15,311 bases of DNA from an uncultured Prevotella sp. GTDB lineage: Bacteria > Bacteroidota > Bacteroidia > Bacteroidales > Bacteroidaceae. The notes below the pieces were generated by a model. That model worked only from the letters and a program-made list of their open reading frames with translations. It ran no database searches and was not told the origin of the DNA. A program made the translations under genes and the position numbers. Position 1 is the first letter of the stretch. Each line of letters opens with the position of its first letter. Below, piece by piece: positions 1 through 6,240 of the stretch. The DNA is taken from the NCBI GenBank assembly GCA_934230965.1, contig CAKQFW010000026.1, forward strand, positions 1 to 15,311. Reading direction: 5' to 3'.

Positions 1-1384
1 GGCTCACAGTGAGCCGAAGCAGCATCACATTATAAACTTCGGCCCCGACACCCCTACCCCAGCAGAGGCACCACATAAGCCTGCCATCGACTTTGGCCCC
101 GTAGAAGACAAAACCCACGGACTGATAAAGGTTGTGGGCGTGGGTGGTGGCGGCTGCAATGCCGTGCGCAATATGTTTAACGAAGGCATTGTAGACGTAA
201 ACTTTGCCGTGTGCAACACCGACAGCAAGTCGTTAGCCACCTCGCCCGTGCCCGTAAAGTTGCCCATTGGCAACCTGGGAGCTGGCGGCAACCCTGAAGA
301 GGGCCGTAAGGCGGCCCAAAGTCATCTTGAAGAGATAAAGCGCCTGTTTAGCGATGGCACCAAGATGGTGTTTGTTACGGCTGGCATGGGCGGTGGCACT
401 GGCACAGGTGCAGCCCCCGTGATAGCAGGCGTGGCCAAGAGCATGGGGCTGCTCACCATAGGCATTGTTACCATACCGTTTTTCTTTGAGAAGAAGCGCA
501 AGATTATCAAGGCGCTAAAGGGCGTAGAAGAGATGCGCAAGAACGTGGATGCTATACTGATTGTGAACAACGAGCGCATTTGCGACATCTACTCCGACTC
601 AGACATCACCGTGAAAGAATCGTTTCGACGTGCCGACCAGATACTGTGCAACGCCACCAAGAGCATATCAGAACTGATAACCATTGAGGGCGACATCAAC
701 CTCGACTTTAAAGATGTAGAGTCGACCATGCGCAGCGGTGGTGGCGCCATCATGGCGATGGGACGTGCCAGCGGCGAACGACGTGTGGAGAAAGCTATTG
801 TTGATGCCCTCGACTCGCCCCTACTCTACGGCAACGACATCAGCAAGGCCAAGCGCATATTGTTTAACATATACACCAGCGGAAAGTCGACGTTGCATGT
901 GAGAGAGATGAACGAGATAGACGCCTTTATGGATGCCCTTAACCCTGATATAGAGGTGATATGGGGCGTATCGGACGACAACACGCTGGAAGATGATGCC
1001 AAGGTAACAATCTTGGCTACAGGCTTTGACGATGAGTTTGGGTCGAAGCAATATTGTGATGAAAACCGAACGCATGAAGACGAATATTATTCGGCCCTAA
1101 TAGCCAAGCTATATAAGCCAATGAAGAAAGACAACTGGACGTTTTTGGAACAGGCTAAGGCAGCGGTTGCAGAACCCGCTGCTGAAGTTGAGCAAACTCC
1201 AGAACCCGAACCTAAGCCTGAGCCGGAAATAGAGATTGAGATTGCCCCCGACCCTGAACCTGAGGTGCGAACAGAGAACGAACATCAGCATAAACCCACC
1301 TGGGGCAAATCGTTGCTCGGCCGACTGAAGCAGCGGCTTGAAGATATGGGGCTGATTGAAGACATGAATAACCCTGCAGAATAG
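1..1384 (+). CDS. ftsZ: Cell division protein FtsZ (5' end missing)
   Basis: FtsZ is the tubulin-like GTPase that polymerises at mid-cell and recruits the division machinery. The reading frame is open from base 2 to the stop at 1382-1384, so the gene enters from the left edge; about 460 residues are visible. A GTG at 134 is not the start, because the conserved beta strand HGLIKVVGVGGGGCNAV runs through it. The tubulin signature GGGTGTG lies near 387-410. The T7 synergy loop INLDFKDV, with its two catalytic aspartates, lies near 695-720. After the globular part comes an acidic, proline-rich linker of alternating Pro-Glu (about 1155-1285). A basic then acidic tail (KSLLGRLKQRLEDMG...) ends in NNPAE and probably serves as the partner-binding C-terminal peptide. 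Upstream neighbours are outside the window, and the downstream genes are convergent. The call is certain; only the N-terminus is unseen. Confidence 0.97.
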   Translation, partial: AHSEPKQHHIINFGPDTPTPAEAPHKPAIDFGPVEDKTHGLIKVVGVGGGGCNAVRNMFNEGIVDVNFAVCNTDSKSLATSPVPVKLPIGNLGAGGNPEEGRKAAQSHLEEIKRLFSDGTKMVFVTAGMGGGTGTGAAPVIAGVAKSMGLLTIGIVTIPFFFEKKRKIIKALKGVEEMRKNVDAILIVNNERICDIYSDSDITVKESFRRADQILCNATKSISELITIEGDINLDFKDVESTMRSGGGAIMAMGRASGERRVEKAIVDALDSPLLYGNDISKAKRILFNIYTSGKSTLHVREMNEIDAFMDALNPDIEVIWGVSDDNTLEDDAKVTILATGFDDEFGSKQYCDENRTHEDEYYSALIAKLYKPMKKDNWTFLEQAKAAVAEPAAEVEQTPEPEPKPEPEIEIEIAPDPEPEVRTENEHQHKPTWGKSLLGRLKQRLEDMGLIEDMNNPAE

Positions 1385-1403
1385 AGTATAGAGATAAAAA
1401 CAG

Positions 1404-1482
1404 AAGCGTCCTTGACGAGGGCGAACAAAAAAAGATTAAGCAATCTAATTGTTGTTCGCCCTCTTCGAGGACGCTTTTATTA
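1404..1482. terminator. Long bidirectional hairpin terminator between convergent genes
   Basis: The left arm at 1404-1428 and right arm at 1452-1476 pair as a 9-bp outer stem (AAGCGTCCT/AGGACGCTT), a 4x4 internal loop (TGAC/TTCG) and a perfect 12-bp stem (GAGGGCGAACAA/TTGTTCGCCCTC). The apical region holds a further 5-bp stem AGATT/AATCT (1433-1437, 1442-1446) around AAGC. A T-rich stretch follows on the plus strand, and an A-run at 1396-1400 gives a T-run on the minus strand. The hairpin can therefore end both ftsZ and the minus-strand cluster that stops at 1586. Confidence 0.85.
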
Positions 1483-1490
1483 TGACCAGC

Positions 1491-1558
1491 TACCGCAGGC
1501 TACGCAGCGAAAGCTGCTTCGCCAGCGGTTATGAACATTCGCCGCCTTTGGCGACGGC
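1491..1558. repeat. GC-rich palindromic (REP-like) intergenic element
   Basis: Bases 1492-1529 fold into a near-perfect hairpin: ACCGC, an A-A mismatch, GGC, a 3x3 internal loop, then GCAGC-gaaa-GCTGC and the matching right arm. A second, smaller inverted repeat follows (TCGCC at 1539-1543, GGCGA at 1550-1554). The pair lies just downstream of the terminator and just past the 3' end of the minus-strand cluster. It is richer in GC than the intergenic DNA around it and contains no convincing gene. A single copy is visible, so membership of a dispersed repeat family is inferred. Confidence 0.5.
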
Positions 1559-1585
1559 TGACTTAAACGCGGCAAACAATATTTT

Positions 1586-3016
1586 TTACTTAGCAGCGGG
1601 TGCTACACGTGCCACACGTTTCTTGGCTGCCGAGGCCTTATTGCTCTTAAACGGACCTACGTATGTAGCGTTAATCTTGAAGCCCTTATCAGTAACAAAG
1701 TCGGTAGCAATGGTATAATCGCCAGTGCTATTGTTCTTTCTGATGGTTACAGAGCCACCCGTGATAAAGCCGAAGGTAGACATACCGCCAATGCCTTCAT
1801 TATACTCGTAGCGTGTGCCGTTAGAACCCGAAACACCGCCACCGAAGTTTTGCCACAGACCAGCGCGTACGGTGCCGTTAGCGCCATTTTCGGTTACGAA
1901 GAAGGTGCCAGTGCGAGGCAGAAGCGAGCCATTGTCGTCGGCCAAGAAGATGGTTACACGGTTACGTTTGTACCATGAAGCGCCATCGGCAGAGGGGTCG
2001 CCACCATCCATAATTTCGAAGCAAGTGCCATCAAGGTCGTAGGGGATGAGCCAGTCGCACTCAAACTCAAGATCCTTGTCAACGTTCGGACCTGTATATC
2101 CCTTAAACGAGCGGTCGCGATAGGTGCATTTGCCAGTATAGTTAAGCGCTATCAGTTGGCCATCTTCCTGCTCAATCAGTGCCTTTACGGTGTAGGTACC
2201 ATCGGCGTTTTTGTTGATTGTCAGTGTGGCGTCTTTGTACTTCACTGTCTTGTCAGTATACTTTTCTTCAGTAAAGTCAGAGTAAGTCAGCAGGTAGCTC
2301 TCTGAGTATTCCATACACATATCAATGGGCGTGTCGCCAGTATAATATGAGTAGGTGCCCAGCTGCGGCATGGGGTTGGTAGTGCCATCGGCCTTTTTGT
2401 TATAGATACTGAAGTTGAAGATACGACCATTGCCTTGAGGATAAACGCCATTGTGAGGGCAGTCGCCCATACGAATCACAAAGTTCTGATATCCGTTCAG
2501 ATAAGCATCGCCCCAATAGTCGACATCAAAGAACAGCGACTCTTGCTCGTTATAATTAGAGGCCAGCGTGGTAACCTTTTCTTTTGACAACACGGTAGAC
2601 AAGCCATACTTGTCGATAGGCAGTGCCATGATATAATATTCGATGCCCGACTTCAGGCTCTCAAACGTATATTCTTTGTCGGCAGTAAACTTAGCCTTAT
2701 AGTTAGAGAGCACATACTTTGTGAGGTCTTCTTTCGAGTTGGCAGGAATGGCCGACACCAGATAATACTGACAGTTGTCGGGCTTAGTAAAAGACACCGT
2801 TACGGTATAGTTGTCGACATTCTTTACCTTTATGCCTACCTCTTTATTGTATACCTGATCAAAGCAGATGCTGTCAACCTCGTCTACCGAGTAGGTTTTT
2901 ACGATATTGCCACCCTTATGAAAAACCATACGGTTAGCATTGCGTTCTTGGGCCTGAGCAGCGATGCTGCACAGCAACACGGCTACGAGTGTGATAATGT
3001 TAAAACGTAATTTCAT
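1586..3016 (-). CDS. Secreted protein: fibronectin-like region plus duplicated beta domain
   Basis: This is a 476-residue protein of unknown function. Residues 1-22 are a signal peptide (basic start, hydrophobic core, AQA before the likely cut). The Cys in LLCS lacks a proper lipobox, so a soluble or surface-attached product fits better than a lipoprotein. Residues 28-54 (RMVFHKGGNIVKTYSVDEVD...) are a short element common at the start of Bacteroidales secreted proteins; a similar element occurs in the neighbour upstream. Residues 58-150 look like a fibronectin type III fold. Residues about 175-297 and 328-455 appear to be two copies of one beta-rich domain, each with a G-T-[YF] strand and a later T-[IV]-x-K-N-x2-G-x-Y strand pair ending in NYTGKC or ATYVGPF. 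The C-terminus is a short Ala/Lys/Arg tail with no sorting domain. It is the last gene of the minus-strand cluster, 18 bases after the preceding gene. Start ATG at 3014-3016 is favoured by the signal peptide. Confidence 0.85.
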   Translation of the reverse strand: MKLRFNIITLVAVLLCSIAAQAQERNANRMVFHKGGNIVKTYSVDEVDSICFDQVYNKEVGIKVKNVDNYTVTVSFTKPDNCQYYLVSAIPANSKEDLTKYVLSNYKAKFTADKEYTFESLKSGIEYYIMALPIDKYGLSTVLSKEKVTTLASNYNEQESLFFDVDYWGDAYLNGYQNFVIRMGDCPHNGVYPQGNGRIFNFSIYNKKADGTTNPMPQLGTYSYYTGDTPIDMCMEYSESYLLTYSDFTEEKYTDKTVKYKDATLTINKNADGTYTVKALIEQEDGQLIALNYTGKCTYRDRSFKGYTGPNVDKDLEFECDWLIPYDLDGTCFEIMDGGDPSADGASWYKRNRVTIFLADDNGSLLPRTGTFFVTENGANGTVRAGLWQNFGGGVSGSNGTRYEYNEGIGGMSTFGFITGGSVTIRKNNSTGDYTIATDFVTDKGFKINATYVGPFKSNKASAAKKRVARVAPAAK

Positions 3017-3034
3017 TATATACTTGTGTGATGT

Positions 3035-3517
3035 TTATTTTACCATGATTTTTATTGAATAGTTTTTCACTCTCATCAGATAGAGGCCCTTGGGCAACTG
3101 TCCGACGCTTATTGCGCCACCATTCCAAGCCTTTACCTCACTGCGCAAGCATCCGCTTACGTCATACAGCGCAACGTTGGTGCTGCCTTCGTTCCATCCG
3201 TCGATGAAGAGCGTGCCGTTGTTGTAACGAGCGGCCAGTTTTGTTGTAGCCACATTAGTGATGCCCGTGGCCTGAGGAGCGAAGCAAAACTTCACAACAT
3301 CGGTATAAGCCGACTGATACTCGCCACCCATTTTTTGCACAACGGTAAACGCGTTGGGTTGAAACACTATTTTCTTTACATTGCTCAGGTTAAAGGATTT
3401 TTCGCCTCCAGCCTTCGTCACAACGTAAAGTTTTGTGTCATCAGGGGTAGTGGCCTGTGCTGTGATAGAGAAGAAGCACAGGGCCAGCCCCATAAACAAT
3501 CGTATTGTTCGAATCAT
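3035..3517 (-). CDS. Small secreted protein with T9SS-like C-terminal sorting tail
   Basis: A 160-residue protein with no specific function that I can name. Residues 1-22 form a signal peptide ending AQA. Residues 29-53 (KLYVVTKAGGEKSFNLSNVKK...) match in pattern the short N-terminal element of the 476-residue neighbour downstream. Residues about 98-160 carry the layout of a Por-type (T9SS) C-terminal domain: a short strand, NVALYDVSG, a polar strand, LPKGLYLMRVKN, then a final basic strand ending KIMVK. The protein is thus little more than the N-terminal element joined to the tail. It lies 47 bases after the 612-residue gene and 18 bases before the 476-residue gene on the same strand, so the three are probably co-transcribed. 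Export by T9SS is inferred from the tail alone; the secretion genes are not here. Confidence 0.82.
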   Translation of the reverse strand: MIRTIRLFMGLALCFFSITAQATTPDDTKLYVVTKAGGEKSFNLSNVKKIVFQPNAFTVVQKMGGEYQSAYTDVVKFCFAPQATGITNVATTKLAARYNNGTLFIDGWNEGSTNVALYDVSGCLRSEVKAWNGGAISVGQLPKGLYLMRVKNYSIKIMVK

Positions 3518-3564
3518 TCGTTATAAATATTGATAGAATAAAAAATTATCGCCATTATGGGTTA

Positions 3565-5403
3565 TCAGCGCACCACGGTTTTACCGTTGATAATGTAGAG
3601 GCCCTTGGCCAGTGCGTTGATTTGGCTGGGTGTAGCATTTTTCAGCACCAGCACACCAGCTACGGTATAAACGTCGGCGCCCTTTTGTGCCGATGTGGTA
3701 ACGCTGCCAATGCCCGAAGCCACAGCCACCTTCACGTTAATGGTGCTGTTAGTGTTAACCACCACCTTGTATGAGCCATCAGTTTCGGCTGTTGCTGCGG
3801 TGCCGTTCATGTCGACCGACTTCACAGCATAGCCATCGGCAGCGCTGAAAGCCACCTCTGTACCCTCAAGACATGAGAGGGCGCTGGCAAAGTTGGTAAC
3901 AGAAACGATGCGGTCTTTTGTTACGTTCAGTTTCTCAGCATCGCCATCAACGTTGATAGTAGCCTCAACCTGGGCAGGCGTCTTGGTAAAGAACAGTTTT
4001 ACAACATCGTTATCGGCAAGGGTGAGCGAGTAAGTCTGGGCGCCAGCGTAAGGAGGTGTTACCAGCTCATCGTTCTTATACACGTTAAGAGATGTGGTGC
4101 CATAAACCGAGGTGCTGAAAGGATTGTCGCCATCGTAAAACTCGACGGTGTTATAGCCTGTAGCCAATTTCTGCTGAGTGTAGTCTTTACGCATGAAACG
4201 CATCCTTGAGGGAGCGTCGGCATCTTCAACATATACAACGGCCTTCTTGTCGCGCACCAATGCAGCGGTAGTAACCGTAAGGTTCATGCCATCAACAGCC
4301 TTTACGTTTACCTCGCTAAAGCCGTCGCGGTCAGTATATTCGGTGGTGCCATCGGTAACGCTTACCAAACGGAAACCATCGTTAGCAGCAATGCAGAGGA
4401 TGGGAGCCGACTCAGGAATTTCAACATCGTTCAAGCCAGTCTTCACATCTGCCTTGTTGCCATAATATGAGTAGCCTTTATATACGGTTACGTGCGAAGC
4501 GTCGTCGATGTTTACATGAGCAGTCATGTTGCCATACTTGTGGGCTACAATGTTAACAGTGCTGGCAGCAGTAACCATAAATTCGTAGCTGCCGTAGAAG
4601 TCGATGTCGCTACCGTTTACCTTGAAGCTCTCAAGTTTATAGTCGTTGGTGTTGCCCTTAATGGTAACCTTTGAGCCAGCCTTTACGCTGAAATTGTCAT
4701 CAAGATAATTGGTTACAGGAACGTCGTTTACCAGCACCTCGGTGATAAAGCCGTCGGCCTTCTCGCTGAGGTTAAATTTCACAGCAAAATCGATATCGGG
4801 ATAGTTGGCCTCGATGTTAATCTCATCGCCATCAACCACGTCGATGCGGTATGAGCCGTATGAGGCTGATACTGATGTGCCATTTTTCGTTACGCTATAT
4901 AATGAGGTGTTGCTATCTTTGGCCGAAACCACCAGTGGCGACTCGACACCAGGCACAAACTTAACATTGTTTACACCGTTTACAAGATTCAGCTTGGCGT
5001 AAGTATTTGAGGTGCCTAACGTTACCTTTGAAGCATCGTCGACTGTAACTTTGCACACAGCGGTGCGCACTTCGTCAAGTGTGGCGGTGGTTACCACCCA
5101 CTTAGCGCCTGCATGCTTGCTCTCGTCAAGGTATACGCTGCAGCTGGTGAGCGAAGAGATATACTCGTCACTGGTGCCATTATTAACCTGTTTGAGCACG
5201 AAGCCTGTGTTGGCCGAAAAGTATAGGCGGTCGCCCGTCTTCACGTCAAGCACGTTGTCGCCATTGGTCAAACTCTGGGCCGATGAGCCTAAATACAACG
5301 TTAATTTTGAAGCGTCGTCAACGTTCACAGTAACGTTGAAGGCTTGCACAGGCAATAATGCCATAGCCATGAGCAACAGGCTCAGGATAAAACTTTTTTT
5401 CAT
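3565..5403 (-). CDS. Large secreted beta-repeat protein (six modules, sorting-like tail)
   Basis: A 612-residue protein, probably a surface or matrix protein of unknown ligand. The start chosen is the ATG at 5401-5403, giving MKKSFILSLLLMAMALLPVQA, a textbook signal peptide. An in-frame ATG eight codons upstream would put an odd hydrophobic lead before it. The mature part is built of about six beta-rich modules of 80-95 residues (roughly 22-113, 117-200, 207-293, 294-383, 387-475, 480-562). Several open with the motif V-N-[VI]-D-D-A-S-x-[LV]-T-[LV] (for example VNVDDASKLTLYLG, VTVDDASKVTLGTS, VNIDDASHVTVYKG), and the later ones are more divergent. The end (GIGSV...GLYIINGKTVVR) resembles a short T9SS-type tail. 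It is the first gene of the minus-strand cluster, with about 135 bases of leader between its likely promoter and the ATG. An adhesin or cell-surface role is a guess from architecture. Confidence 0.87.
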   Translation of the reverse strand: MKKSFILSLLLMAMALLPVQAFNVTVNVDDASKLTLYLGSSAQSLTNGDNVLDVKTGDRLYFSANTGFVLKQVNNGTSDEYISSLTSCSVYLDESKHAGAKWVVTTATLDEVRTAVCKVTVDDASKVTLGTSNTYAKLNLVNGVNNVKFVPGVESPLVVSAKDSNTSLYSVTKNGTSVSASYGSYRIDVVDGDEINIEANYPDIDFAVKFNLSEKADGFITEVLVNDVPVTNYLDDNFSVKAGSKVTIKGNTNDYKLESFKVNGSDIDFYGSYEFMVTAASTVNIVAHKYGNMTAHVNIDDASHVTVYKGYSYYGNKADVKTGLNDVEIPESAPILCIAANDGFRLVSVTDGTTEYTDRDGFSEVNVKAVDGMNLTVTTAALVRDKKAVVYVEDADAPSRMRFMRKDYTQQKLATGYNTVEFYDGDNPFSTSVYGTTSLNVYKNDELVTPPYAGAQTYSLTLADNDVVKLFFTKTPAQVEATINVDGDAEKLNVTKDRIVSVTNFASALSCLEGTEVAFSAADGYAVKSVDMNGTAATAETDGSYKVVVNTNSTINVKVAVASGIGSVTTSAQKGADVYTVAGVLVLKNATPSQINALAKGLYIINGKTVVR

Positions 5404-5539
5404 AATAAAAAAATAGAACTTAGTCAAGCTAAAAAGAACAATCAGCCGCTCTCTCTTTCTCTTTATTTTTGCGACTCAGCGTTCAAGCTCTCTCAACAAT
5501 TAAGTATAAAAATTTAAGATATGTACTATATATTATGTG

Positions 5540-5547
5540 CAAAGGTA
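5540..5547 (-). promoter_or_regulatory. Putative -7 box of the secreted-protein cluster
   Basis: Read on the minus strand, these bases are TACCTTTG, which fits the Bacteroidetes -7 consensus TAnnTTTG. Transcription would begin roughly at 5530-5536, leaving a leader of about 130 bases before the ATG at 5403. No clear TTG -33 element is present at the expected distance; instead a perfect palindrome occupies that position. Confidence 0.5.
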
Positions 5548-5561
5548 GATATAAAAAACTA

Positions 5562-5573
5562 CACTTTAAAGTG
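5562..5573. promoter_or_regulatory. Perfect 12-bp palindrome CACTTTAAAGTG at the -33 position
   Basis: CACTTTAAAGTG is a perfect two-fold symmetric site about 15-26 bases upstream of the putative minus-strand -7 box. It lies where the -33 element would be. A regulator binding here could activate or block the promoter. No family is assigned. Confidence 0.35.
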
Positions 5574-5630
5574 ATATAATGTTTTTTAACCATTTCAGGT
5601 TGATATTGAAGAAAACGGGCTTGCATTTTC

Positions 5631-5644
5631 TGCATAAATATACA
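5631..5644. promoter_or_regulatory. ARG-box-like operator, distal copy
   Basis: TGCATAAATATACA is a near-palindrome of the form TGCATA-AA-TATgCA with one mismatch. With its flanking bases it is the exact inverse of the site at 5883-5898: CTGCATAAATATACAG here, CTGTATATTTATGCAG there, 16 of 16. The shape (A/T-rich centre, 14-bp core) recalls ArgR/AhrC operators, but the regulator is inferred. Confidence 0.35.
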
Positions 5645-5692
5645 GTATGGTATACGGTTTGTGATAGGCATCGTTTTACAGTCTGAAAGCAT

Positions 5693-5765
5693 GGGTTTCA
5701 GGTTGCGAAACCAAGGGTTTTAGGACGTGAAACCAAGGGTTTCAGGGTGTAAAACCAAGGGTTTC
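5693..5765. repeat. Tandem 22-bp palindromic repeats (three and a third copies)
   Basis: Copies lie at 5693-5714, 5715-5736 and 5737-5758, with a partial copy at 5759-5765. Each has the form GGGTTTyA, six or seven variable bases, then rAAACCAA, so that GGTTTC and GAAACC can pair within a unit. Across unit borders the string AAACCAAGGGTTT is again a palindrome around AAG. The middle of each unit varies while the arms are kept, which suggests that the arms are the functional part. No coding potential is seen. Confidence 0.8.
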
Positions 5766-5794
5766 TCAACCGAGAGGTATCAACTTTGAAAAGT

Positions 5795-5836
5795 GTAAGC
5801 AATCTATCTCTGCCTGCTTACAGATTGTAATATTTT
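5795..5836 (+). other. Two overlapping, competing hairpins followed by a T-run
   Basis: GTAAGC (5795-5800) can pair with GCTTAC (5816-5821), and CAATCT (5800-5805) with AGATTG (5822-5827). The arms interleave, so the RNA would form either hairpin or a pseudoknot. The second is followed by TAATATTTTTTAC, terminator-like. No upstream transcript on this strand is evident, so the function is uncertain and chance remains possible. Confidence 0.25.
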
Positions 5837-5883
5837 TTACATTTCTTATGCTAACATACGTTAATTCATCAAAAACACCTTTC

Positions 5884-5917
5884 TGTATATTTATGCAGTT
5901 TTTTGCATAAATATGCA
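5884..5917. promoter_or_regulatory. Tandem ARG-box-like operator pair
   Basis: Two 14-bp near-palindromes lie 20 bp apart centre to centre: TGTATATTTATGCA (5884-5897) and TGCATAAATATGCA (5904-5917). The second is symmetric except for its central AA. Bases 5887-5914 also form an 11-bp inverted repeat with a six-base spacer. Paired 18-bp ARG boxes about two helical turns apart are how ArgR hexamers usually bind, so ArgR is the leading candidate. They lie about 170 bases upstream of the first his promoter box, and the controlled gene is not certain. Confidence 0.42.
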
Positions 5918-6086
5918 ATCATGCCAATAGCCCCTCGCACCATATTGCCGTTAAGAGGGCATCAAGAACGCCTCAACGGTTACAGTTTTTCGAATTTTGC
6001 TTACATAAAAATTCAAATTAAAAGCAAACAATAGCATTGTAGGAGAAAAAACGCCACTTTACATACACTTTGTTGAAGAAAATTAC

Positions 6087-6167
6087 TATCTTTGCATAAG
6101 ATAAACTGCACCTCGGCAAAGATTGCAAGCAAGCTTGCATCTCTGCTCTCGGTTTGCATTATCTTTG
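6087..6167 (+). promoter_or_regulatory. Two distal -7 boxes (TATCTTTG) in repeats 1 and 2
   Basis: TATCTTTG at 6087-6094 and 6160-6167 fits TAnnTTTG. The copy-2 box has a TTG 22 bases upstream (6135-6137); copy 1 has TTTG only about 14 bases upstream. Either could start longer his transcripts. The overlapping TATCTT-N5-AAGATA inverted repeat could be an operator. Confidence 0.45.
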
Positions 6168-6207
6168 CATAAGATAGGCTGCATCTCAGCAAAACATTCA
6201 AGCAAGC

Positions 6208-6240
6208 TTGACTTTTTGCGTTCGATTTGCACTATCTTTG
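6208..6240 (+). promoter_or_regulatory. Proximal promoter of the his cluster
   Basis: TATCTTTG at 6233-6240 matches the Bacteroidetes -7 consensus TAnnTTTG. A TTG at 6208-6210, 22 bases upstream, is close to the expected -33 element. Transcription would start near 6245-6250, giving a leader of about 65-70 bases before the hisH ATG. Here the inverted repeat that overlaps the other two boxes is broken (AAGATA has become ACTATA). Confidence 0.6.

Noticed and set aside
134..136. GTG as the ftsZ start codon
   Set aside because: The frame is open to the left edge, and the first conserved strand and glycine-rich loop of FtsZ run across this codon.
1449..1718. Plus-strand open frame of 89 codons
   Set aside because: It runs through the terminator arm and the palindromic element and then antisense to the secreted-protein gene; it has no protein-like pattern.
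5464..5471. Plus-strand TATTTTTG resembling a -7 box
   Set aside because: It lies in the leader of the minus-strand gene with no downstream plus-strand gene for 840 bases; a chance match in AT-rich DNA.
5483..5692. Minus-strand open frame of 69 codons
   Set aside because: It covers the putative promoter, the palindrome and an operator-like site; its composition reflects AT-rich DNA.
5693..5765. CRISPR array
   Set aside because: The units are 22 bp with no room for spacers of normal size, the palindromes are continuous, and no cas gene is near.
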